64,000 nucleotides of DNA from Flaccisagitta enflata (Eukaryota > Chaetognatha > Sagittoidea > Aphragmophora): the NCBI GenBank assembly GCA_965153355.1, contig OZ231126.1, positions 97,898,001 through 97,962,000 of the forward strand, in the 5' to 3' direction. The stretch's first letter is position 1; every line of letters starts with the position of its first letter. Shown piece after piece: positions 35,401 through 45,300 of the stretch. The notes beneath the pieces are model-generated. The model did not search any database and was not told where the DNA came from. It saw only the letters and a list, made by a program, of their open reading frames with translations. The translations under genes and the position numbers were made by a program.

Positions 35401-38400
35401 CCGTTTGACAACGCCGTTTGACAACGCCGTTTGACAACGCCGTTTGACAACGCCGCTTGACAACGCCGCTTGACAACGCCGCTTGACAACGCCGCTTGAC
35501 AACGCCGCTTGACAACAGTCGCTTGACTTCAGTCGCTTGACTTCAGTCGCTTGACTTCAGTCGCTTGACTTCAGTCGCTTGACTTCAGTCGCTTGACTTC
35601 AGTCGCTTGACTTCAGTCGCTTGACTTCAGTCGCTTGACTTCAGTCGCTTGACTTCAGTCGCTTGACTTCAGTCGCTTGACTTCAGTCGCTTGACTTCAG
35701 TCGCTTGACTTCAGTCGCTTGACTTCAGTCGCTTGACTTCAGTCGCTTGACTTCAGTCGCTTGACTTCAGTCGCTTGACTTCAGTCGCTTGACTTCAGTC
35801 GCTTGACTTCAGTCGCGGACCCATACTCTTTTTAGATTTTTTTCATTAACTCAAAACATCATTTGATATGCTGTGTATAGGTTGTTTAGGATTGAAAGTA
35901 CAACAATGATTTTACATGTCATCTATGAATAGTATTCATAGATGACATTGAATACCCGTTAATGAATAGATAAATTATGGAGGTTGAAAAGGCTGTCTAT
36001 ATTTTAAAAGATTTATGTGAGACATATGATTTGTACTTGAAGCAACGGCGTCTGTTGAGGAAGATGTATCTCCATTGGCGATGGCGTCGACGGCTTATCC
36101 CGAGACGCCGTTGGAGGCCGTGGCATCTCCCGTCATTGAAGAAGCAGATTCCTCGTTCGTCGATTCTCCCGTCGTTGCCAAGGAAGAAAAACCCGTTGAA
36201 GAAGTCGTTGCCAAGGAAGAAAAACCCGTTGAAGAAGCCGTTGACGCGGTGAGTCGGAAGGGCTGTAGCAGGGTTTCATTATACTTATGAAAACTCGTGA
36301 TAAAAAAAAAAAAAACCAGGGAAAAGTGGATACTGCTGAACCCCGCAATTGCCAATATTTTGGAAACAGTGCATGCTGGCTTAACCTTTTCTGCCCCGGC
36401 TTTGTCCAAATTACCGTAAAACTATAGCGTATGTACGATAGAATAACTTGTAAGTCGCTATGAAAGTGGACTCAAGTCTTTGTCTTTCTTCGGTCCAGGT
36501 TTCATCTTCCACGCCAGTCGCCACCAAGCCTGAGACGGAAGTCGCCGAAGACGAAGACGAGCCCATCGCCAAATTGCACCTTTCCGGTTATTTCCCTTCC
36601 TTGGAGGATCGTCTGCCTTCCACACTGATGGATTTGATCTATTGGCGTCAGCCCCTCATATCTTGCGCCGTCTTCTCCACCCTCTTTGTCCTTCTCCTGT
36701 CCTTTTCTCTCTTTTCCTTCATTTCCGTCACGGCTTACGTGTCTTTGATGGTTTTGTGCGCCACCATGTCTTACGTTCTTTTCAAGAAGATCGCCGCCGC
36801 CGTGCAAAAGACTGGCGAGGGTAGGTTGAGATGGATTTTTTTTGTTGCCTATAGACGCAGCGCGATGGGATCTCTCATCAGAATGAAGTAGCGTCCTCTT
36901 TTGCGGTTTTTGGGCAGCGGCCCTGGAGGGGCCGATGACCTATGATTCCACCGAGGGTAATTTTCTCAAGTTTCCATCTGTCCATCTGTCTGTCTCCATC
37001 TGTCCATCCCTCCCCTGAAACCTCAAACCAAGCTTCCCAGACTTAAAGTCCCAGACTTAAAGTCAAGCCTATCTTAGCCCAAATAAGGCCTCTCAGACCT
37101 CTAATCAGGCCTATTAGAACCCAAATCAGGCCTTCCAAACCTTCCAAACCTCTTAGAACCCAAATCAGGCCTTCCAAACCCCAAATTAGGCCTCTCAGTT
37201 CCCAAATCAAACCTTATTTCCAAAATGAAGTCTCCAAACCCCAATGCAGGCCTTTCCGACCCGCAGTCAGGCCTCTCAAATCTGGCCCCTCCAGCCCAAA
37301 AGCAGACCTCATAGACCCTAAATCAGAGCTGCAAGACCCTAAATCAATTTCTCAAAACTTCATTTGTCCAAGTCCCTTCCACTCCTCTCAACTCTGGCTT
37401 CAGATGAGGCCCCTAAGACCACAAATCTGAGATCTCAGACCTCAAATCTGGCCCATTGGTCAACAAATTAGGTCTACAGCTATACAGACGGACGGATAAT
37501 GGAAACCAGAGAAAATTGCTCTATGTGGAATCAAAGGTCATGGGCCCCTCAAGGGCCGCTGCCCCTCTCATTGTCGCATCCTCACATACACTAAAATAGG
37601 GGCATTGGGTACCGCTGACCGATTGACCATGTAACGCTTTTGCGACTCTTGATAGTTGGGTATAGATAGCTGCAGGTGGCCTGTATTGAGTTGGAGACTA
37701 TCAACCTGTTCTCGCTCATTCCTGACTTATCAGCCAGCTTGTTCAATTACATCATCTCCATATGTAGGTCACCCCTTCCAAGAGCTTCTCGATCGCGATG
37801 TTGAGAAGCTTCTCTCCGCCGATGACCTCCGCGATATCGTTCAAGCTGTTATGGATCACGCCGTCCAGGCCGTTGACGTTCTTCGCGGCCTCTTCCTCGT
37901 CGCCAACGTGTTCGATTCCATCAAGTGGACCGTCTTCCTGTGGACGATGACCTACATCGGCGAAATGTTCAACTTGTTGACCATTTTTATTATCGCTCTC
38001 GTTCTGATCTTTTCCGTTCCCAAGGTACCGTGTAGTTTTGTAGGTACACAGATTATATCTTCGGAAATAAGTATGTTTGCGCCTGAAAAAAGCAGCAACT
38101 TTGGTAGAGAGCAACTCTTGAGCTATTTCTAATTCTTACCTAGTACCTTCGTAAAGAAACCGTTTGACGGTGTTAAGCGCCTTTGCATGTGCGCGCACTT
38201 GCCCGCGCGCGCGATCTTGCAAGAATGTTGCCTCTCATTTCGTTTTCTTGTCCACAGACGTACGAGGTTTACGGGTCCGAAATCGACGTTGTCGCGTCCA
38301 AGTTGATCGCGCAGGCGAAAGCCCAGTGGCCCGTCATCCAGGAACAAGTTGTCGACCGGCTGATGATGATCAAGGAGAAGGCCATCGCCGCCATTCCTAT

Positions 38401-38422
38401 CGGCAAGGAGAAATCCGCCTGA
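32489..38422 (+). CDS. Reticulon (ER membrane-shaping protein)
   Basis: Reticulons insert hydrophobic hairpins into the ER membrane and stabilise tubule curvature. The secure exons are 36043-36248, 36499-36820, 37768-38024 and 38258-38422, with matching phases. The reticulon homology domain covers the last ~200 residues: LMDLIYWR, then a ~35-residue hydrophobic hairpin with SVTAYVSLMVL, GHPFQELL across an intron, LFLVANVFDSIKW, the second hairpin to FSVPK, and TYEVYGSEID. The tail GKEKSA lacks the vertebrate di-lysine ER signal. The N-terminus is acidic with an 11-residue duplication (VVAKEEKPVEE). An ATG at 36081 would give 303 residues. However, 32489-32555 (MEEYEGNTMAG..., donor GTAAGT, phase 1) joins in frame to the open stretch at 36043 and gives 338 residues. 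That first exon is inferred, with a weak acceptor (TTGAAG). The fold and family are certain. Confidence 0.85.
32831..33375 (+). repeat. ~162-bp tandem repeat, about 3.5 copies
   Basis: Landmark CCTAAAAGTG recurs at 32831, 32993, 33155 and 33332, each followed by ACCAATTTGGTTGAAACTTG. The block runs directly into the 13-bp minisatellite. Confidence 0.85.
33380..33595 (+). repeat. Diverged 13-bp minisatellite (left part)
   Basis: About 16 degenerate units of GACAACGCCGTTT, with variants such as GACAATGCCGTTT. It continues, in the same orientation and far more homogeneous, at 35111 after the intervening foldback. Confidence 0.8.
33596..35108. mobile_element. 1.5-kb foldback element inserted in the 13-bp minisatellite
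   Basis: Ends TCAGGAGAAACCAACCAAAT and TTTAGTTGGTTTCTCCTGA. The arms continue for several hundred bp (GATTTTGCTCATTTTTGGTG, GGAATGAGGTGATCTTGG and their complements). It is interrupted by a second element at 34404-34889. Fragments of the same family flank 59751-60352. Confidence 0.75.
34404..34889. mobile_element. CAGGGG-ended foldback nested in the foldback
   Basis: Ends CAGGGGTACGAAAGCTTTTT and TTAGCTTTCGAACCCTTG, with TATATA on both sides. The interior is TTTTTAAC repeats in both orientations. The opposite arm of the host foldback (near 33804-33830) represents the empty site. Confidence 0.7.
35111..35516 (+). repeat. 13-bp minisatellite, about 31 units
   Basis: Unit GACAACGCCGTTT, nearly identical in about 26 copies. 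The last five are GACAACGCCGCTT. On the reverse strand every frame is open and repeats the same 13-residue peptide; not considered a gene. Confidence 0.97.
35517..35818 (+). repeat. 14-bp minisatellite, about 21 units
   Basis: Unit CTTGACTTCAGTCG, essentially perfect. It abuts the 13-bp array through a single hybrid unit (GACAACAGTCGCTT) and ends about 220 bp before the reticulon exon at 36043. Confidence 0.97.
36911..37640. mobile_element. Foldback element of the GGGCAGCGGCCC family (reticulon intron 3)
   Basis: Left arm GGGCAGCGGCCCTGGAGGGG with ATGACCTATGATTCCACC; right arm GGCCCCTCAAGGGCCGCTGC with GGAATCAAAGGTCATGG. Between them are degenerate AAATCAGGCCTTCCAAACC repeats. A GGTACCGCTGACC tail is shared with 6114, 25053 and 46081. 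Confidence 0.65.
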
Positions 38423-39397
38423 AGGTCGCCGGCCATGATTTGTTGCCTCTCTTTGATGCTAGGAGTAGGACTGGGAAATTTATTTTGGCGGGGAAATCTT
38501 ACTTTTATCCCGATTGTTGTTCTCTCTCTGAATCCATGGCTCTACTTAAAGTCAAGTAGTTTGTAGAGAAGTAGACTACAGTCATATTATGTGGCGACAT
38601 AACCCATTTTATTCCCCTTTATTTCTGCTCGCTTTAGGGTTTGTACCCAGTAAACCTCCTACCTTGCTTCTCTTGTGTAGCCTCCGTTTGAAGTTTTACT
38701 ATTACCACGTTTTTGAAACGAAAATGGTGCACCGACGTGCATTTGATCTCCGATGATGAAAGGCTAAAAGATATGAAATGCAATTTTGCTTGAGCTGTTA
38801 TTTTAACGATACACTCACGATATTACTACACACACTAGTTAAATATGAATTGTGTATTTGCGCCTCTACACGCAATTGCAAAAGAAAAACGTAGCTGTGA
38901 AGGCAATTATTTTAACTTAAAATAACTCTACTTAGAGTGCTGTGATTCTTTCCTTCTGTGATTCTCGGCGATATTATTTAAAGCTCTGTTAACGTTAGCT
39001 CGCTCTTTTACCTCTCTTTGCATCTTCCGCGAAATCTTTCACGGGCTGTATACGTATTCAACAATTCGTTCTTAGCGAAATTCATAATCAGAAAAATACA
39101 TTTGCCAATTTCATTAAATTTTACTCTTTTTCTGGGGGGTAGCCCTATTCAATGAGCCAGTAACTTTGATCTAGCATGATCCGGGGCCGGGCACGACGCG
39201 ACACCCTGTATATCAATGCTACGAGCATATATTGCAATTAACGGTGTTTTAGATATACGCATCTCTATTAATCGTTACCTACCGGACCGTTCTTTCGCTT
39301 ACTAATCATCTTTTACTCATAAGGGGGTTGATTCTGAATCTCTTGATGTAGTAGCCAGACAGTCCAGTTAGTCCAAACAAACAAATTGAAAGTCGGA
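38423..39397. other. Reticulon-PRCP intergenic spacer
   Basis: About 1 kb of apparently unique sequence, one of the few stretches without a recognisable repeat. It presumably contains the reticulon 3' UTR and the PRCP promoter. No core element could be identified with confidence. Confidence 0.5.
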
Positions 39398-42300
39398 ATG
39401 GCTTGGACGGCGTTAGTGACAATACTGTTCTATCTCGCGACAGCGTCACCGTTGACCACTGCTTTAGCCTCTTCCACCTCCTCTTCTCCCGCCGCGTTCA
39501 AGACTTACTCCGAGTTTCGGCGTCATTTTGGCCTGCCTCGTCTCGGACTCTACGGTCGCGGACGTGGCGGTTTTCGCGCATCGCCGTCGCGCGAGGCGTT
39601 TCATAATCCTCATTCTCTCTCTCCACCCAAATACGCTACGCGATGGCACAACGCCACTTTAGATCATTTCAATTTCGCCAATACTTTGACTTTCCCGCTG
39701 CGATATCTGATTAACGAGGAACACTTCGCGGGTCCGGGGTCTCCGATTTTCCTGTACACAGGCAATGAAGGGGACATCGAATGGTTCGCGCGAAACACCG
39801 GATTTGTGTGGGAGATCGCCCCCGAGTTTGGCGCCACCGTGTTGTTTGTCGAACATCGTTATTATGGCCTGTCTTTGCCCTTTGGCAAGCTGTCGTACGC
39901 GGACCCGAAACGGTTGGGCTTTCTCACTTCGGAGCAGGTGAGACTGGCAGTTTGAGGTGGCGATAATCACGTTTTCGAATCGTGGTCAAAAGGATTGAGA
40001 TACAACAAAATCAAAGAGAAAAAAGGAGAAAGACAGGGTTCAAGAAAGCCAGTGAGAATAAAAGGTTCTAATGAAAAAGGCAGAAAGAATGAGAGTGCAC
40101 TTCAAGGTAAATGGAGGAAAGTTAGTATGCACGGCAAAAAATAAGATACTCTGTCATCTGTAAAGACTAGCAACAATTTAAGGAGGCCAACTTAAATGCT
40201 ATGCAAGGCGGCTTACTGCAAGTCTCGTTAAATCATTTCAGGGCTTAAATTATATTAACCACCACCAGTCCACCACCAATACAGCTTGGGGTCTAGGATG
40301 CGTCTGAACATTGCTTATCGCGACTTGGATGACAATCCTGTCTTCCCTCGTCACTCAGGCTTTGGCCGACTTTGTCGACGTCATATCGGCGTTGAAGTCA
40401 GCAAATGATGCCAAGTATGCCTCCAGTCCCGTCATTGCCTTTGGTGGTTCTTACGGTGGAATGCTAGCTGGTTAGTCCGTGATCGGGAAAAAAGTCGAAG
40501 TCAGTCTTCGACTTTTTGACGTATTCAAGAGAAACAGGGTTTTCATTTTCTTATGCGGAAGTTGTGGCTCTCCACTGACCAAATGAAATTGACAGGGTAA
40601 GTTAATTTGATAATTCTCTTTCATTTGGCGCCTAGCAGAATGCTCTACAACATATATTTTTCTCGTTATGATTTTTTAAAGATTTATTTACAAATAGCGC
40701 AAATTGAATTTTTTTCAATTTTTTAATGATTTTAAGTAGGATCAAAAAGGAGTGTATTTATGTTTGTTTGAGTATGCAAATACAAGAAAACATGTTTATG
40801 AGCATAGCTGCTCATCTGTGAGGGTGTTTTGGATGATTCTAGCTCATTTAGCTCATATTGCTTAGTTTCTTTTTTTTATTTTAAATGTGATAAATGAATA
40901 AATATTTTGATACATGATTAATAAAGCAGATACAAAAAAGCATATCAGTGAGCAAAACTGCTCATCTGTGAGGGTGTTTTTAAGCATTTTAGCTCACTTG
41001 ACTCATCTAGTTAAGTCTTTTTTTTTCTGATTTTTAATGGGATAAATAAATGTTTTGATGGGAGCATGTGAATACAAAAAAGTATGTCAGTGAGCATAGC
41101 TGATTGTCTGGTTGAGTGATTTTGAGCATTTTAGCTCTTTTAGCTCATTTGGCTCAGTCCTATTTTTCTCTGATTTTCAATGCCATCAATATATACAATT
41201 GCTCTTGATTTGATCTAATAGAAAAAAAGATTTGCAATGATTAAAGACAAAAGCTTAGTGAAAAATGACCAATGCTTACGACTTTTTTCATCACGGCGAC
41301 AGTCGCCATTCCTGGTAATTGGTGGAGATACAGGTTGTTTCACATTAAACGAAGCAAAAAAAATAACGATGCCACTTTTGCCTCTGAAAATGAGCAATAA
41401 AGCGGGCTAGTTATGATGTTTAAAATCATCGTGAAAACGAACATATTATTTCGTAGCATGGATGCGCATGAAGTTTCCGAATGTGATCGCCGGATCATTA
41501 GCAGCCTCCGCTCCTATTTGGCAATTCCCGGGTTTGGCGCCTTGCGACTCTTACAATAAGGGTGTCACGCATGATTTCGAGGTGGCCGATGAAACTGGGA
41601 AATGCGCAGAGTCAATCAGACGATCCTGGAAGGAGATTGATACCATAGGCCAGAAAGAAGGAGGTGAGCTCGGAATCTCATGGCGGTGGTATAATGTACA
41701 TCGTCAAAGACTGTGCATCAAGTCTCGTTCACTCAGCAAATAGCCCGCAACGCTTATCCAATTTTATTCCGCCCAGGCCTGCAGTGGCTAACATCGGCTT
41801 TCCGCTTGTGCGCTCCTCTCTCTTCAACTGACGAACTGAAAAGCTGGTTGGCGGAAACCTGGGGCGACGTTGCCATGGTCGATTATCCCTATCCGGCCAA
41901 CTTCCTCGAGCCTCTTCCGGAATGGCCGATTCGTCACATCTGCCAACATTTGTCCAACGACTGGCGCGGGGAAAAGCTGATGTATGGGCTTAGGCACGCC
42001 GCTCTGGTTTATTACAATCATACTGGTGAGTCAAAAGGTCGTTGAACCTGTTGAAGTGTTGATTTCTGAGAATGTGTGACCGTCTAAAGACAGGGGTGTA
42101 TATAATTGAGCGGCTTTTGATTTTATTCCCCCCCCCCCCACCTTTGATTTTCTTCCCCACGACGCGTCACTTCGCGTTACAAAATCTATGATTTTCTTCC
42201 CCATAAAGCATTAAAGCAGTTTAGTATAGGTTTAAAAAGTGTTAAAATGTGTTGTAGTAATCAGAGACTACCATTTGGAACTACCAAAAGTGTTAAATCT

Positions 42301-45300
42301 TCAATCTTTTGTCTTCTTTTTGTCCCTGACGAACAGTTTTCGTTGGTGACTATGAAGTAGCACTGATGCGTAGTCTGTTTGTTGTTGTCTGTCTGTTTTA
42401 AACCTTCTCATATTTTTAGAACCAGACTTCAGAATTTTATGAAACTTTGCTGGTGTTGTTTATAGGTCAATAGGAGCTTGTGTACCAATTTTCAGAAAAA
42501 TTCACTAACTTTTACTACCCTTTGCCAATTATTTTTATGGTAATATGATACTGGACTTAGGCGATTTACATGAATTGTTGCACATGCCACATAGGTAGAG
42601 GGTAGTAAACTTATGTGAATTTTTTTTTTAATTTGGTATACAAGTAAAGGTCACTAAATAATCAGCCCCCGCAAAAATTTGAATTAAATCTGAAGTCTGG
42701 TTCATGAGATATTAGCTGATTTATGAAGTAATGTTACTAGGACTCAGGCAATTTACATAGGCAAAGGGTAGTAAAGGTATGTGAATTTTTTTTTAATTTG
42801 GTATGCAAGCAAAGGATATCAATAGAAGAGCCCCTGCAAAATTCAAATAAAATCTGAAGTCTGGTTTATGAGATATTAGCTTATTAATGTAGTGATATAT
42901 TACTAGGACTTATGCAGTATACATAGGCAAAGGGCAGTAAAGTTATGTGAATTTTTTTTTAATTTGGTATTCAAGTAAAGGATATTATTTGAACAGCCCC
43001 TGCAAAATTCGAATTAAATCTGAAGTTTGGTTTATCAGATATTAGCTTAAATTAATGTAGTAATATGTTACTAAGACTTAGGCGATTTATATAGAAGGTT
43101 GGAGTTGATAATTTTTTTTTCTTTAAGTTTGCCATTATGGATTTCAGGATTCATCTTCAACTACTGTCATCATCTTCAGCTACTGTCATCATCTTCAGCT
43201 ACTGTCATCATCTTCAGCTACTGTCATCATCTTCAACTACTGTCATCATCTTCAGCTACTGTCATAATCTTCAGCTACTGTCATCATCTTCAGCTACTGT
43301 CATCATCTTCAGCTACTGTCATCACCTTCAGCTACTGTCATCATCTTCAACTACTGTCATCATCTTCGACTACTGTCATCATCTTCGACTACTGTCATCA
43401 TCTTCGACTATTGTCATCATCTTCGACTACTGTCATCATCTTCGACTACTGTCATCATCTTCGACTACTGTCATCATCTTCCATTACTGTCATCATCTTC
43501 GACTACTGTCATCATCTTCGACTGTCATCATCTTCGACTACTGTCATCATCTTCGACTACTGTCATCATCTTCGACTACTGTCATCATCTTCGACTACTG
43601 TCATCAGCTTCGACTACTGTCATCATCTTCGACTCCTGTCATCATCTTCAACTCCTGTCATCATCTTCAACTACTGTCATCATCTTCATCTACTGTCATC
43701 ATCTTCGACTACTGTCATCATCTTCGACTACTGTCATCATCTTCGACTACTGTCATCATCTTCGACTACTGTCATCATCTTCGACTACTGTCATCATCTT
43801 CAACTACTGTCATCATCTTCGACTACTGTCATCATCTTCGACTACTGTCATCATCTTTGACTACTGTCATCATCTTCAACTACTGTCATCATCTTCAACA
43901 ACTGTCATCATCTTCAACAACTGTCATCATCTTCAACAACTGTCACCATCTTCAACAACTGTCATCATCTTCAACAACTGTCATCATCTTCAACAACTGT
44001 CATCATCTTCAACAACTGTCATCATCTTCAACAACTGTCATCATCTTCAACAACTGTCATCATCTTCAACAACTGTCATCATCTTCAACAACTGTCATCA
44101 TCTTCAACAACTGTCATCATCTTCAACAACTGTCATCATCTTCAACAACTGTCATCATCTTCAACTACTGTCATCATCTTCAACAACTGTCATCATCTTC
44201 AACTACTGTCATCATCTTCAACTACTGTCATCATCTTCAACTACTGTCATCATCTTCAACTACTGTCATCATCTTCAACTACTGTCATCATCTTCAACTA
44301 CTGTCATCATCTTCAACTACTGTCATCATCTTCAACTACTGTCATCATCTTCAACTACTGTCATCATCTTCAACTACTGTCATCATCTTCAACTACTGTC
44401 ATCATCTTCAACTACTGTCATCATCTTCAACTACTGTCATCATCTTCAACTACTGTCATCATCTTCAACTACTGTCATCATCTTCAACTACTGTCATCAT
44501 CTTCAACTACTGTCATCATCTTCAACTTTAAAAAAATTTTGAAAAAGTTTTTTTGACAAATTTTTTTTTCAAATTTTTTTTTCAAATTTTTTTTTTTCAA
44601 ATTTTTTTTCAAAAAAATTTTTTTTTTCAAATTTTGTTTTTTTTTTAATTTTTTTTTTTTTTTTTTTTTTGAAAACTTTTTTTTTTCAAATTTTTTTTCT
44701 AAAAATTTTTGAAAATTTTTTATTTTATTTTACATTTTTTAAGAGATTTTTAGTCGCGTGCACGCGACTCTACAACCCGCTTTGTCGGTCCGTCCGTCGG
44801 TCCGTCCGTTGGTCCGTCGGTCCGTCCGTCACACTTTACTTTTTTGTACTATAACGTCAACTCTTAGGTCATTTTAAGTCATTTTAAGTCATTTATAGTT
44901 ATTCTAAGTCATTTTGTAATTTTAAGTCATTTTAAGTCATTTTAAGTCATTTTTATTTTAAGTCATTTTAAGTCATTTTAAGTCATTTTAAGTTATTTTA
45001 AGTCATTTTAAGTCATTTTAAGTTATTTTTTTTTTTTTTTTTTAGTCATTTTAAGTCTATTTTGGTCATTTTAGGTCATTCTAAGTCATTGAAAGTCATT
45101 CTAAGTCATTCTAAGTCACTCTTTGTCTGTAAGTCTCGCACGCGACTTATAGGTGTTGGCCTTGTTTTTTGTCGTGTATCTTCTCAAGTCGCGTTTACGC
45201 GACAAAAAAGCTTCAATAATTGCAGTCCCCAGTCGGGGATTGCAATGTTGAAGTTTTTTTAGCTTTTGATTTTCTTCCCCATCTCCAAACCCTTTGATTT

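Larger units (their letters stand above)
42260..45258 (+). mobile_element. Composite repeat element, copy 2 (166-bp tandem + 19-bp minisatellite)
   Basis: Same order as 18135-20490: shared leader (CTGGTGTTGTTTATAGGTCA), ~166-bp tandem repeats with the TTACTAGGACT landmark at about 42734, 42901 and 43068, the segment TTTGCCATTATGGATTTCAG, the 19-bp array, A/T homopolymers and twin hairpins. Here a HINE-like element lies between the array and the hairpins. Confidence 0.65.

Noticed and set aside
35062-35515. Reverse frames repeating NGVVKRRCQTALS in all phases
   Set aside because: Same peptide cycle in every frame because the period is 13 bp; a repeat artefact.
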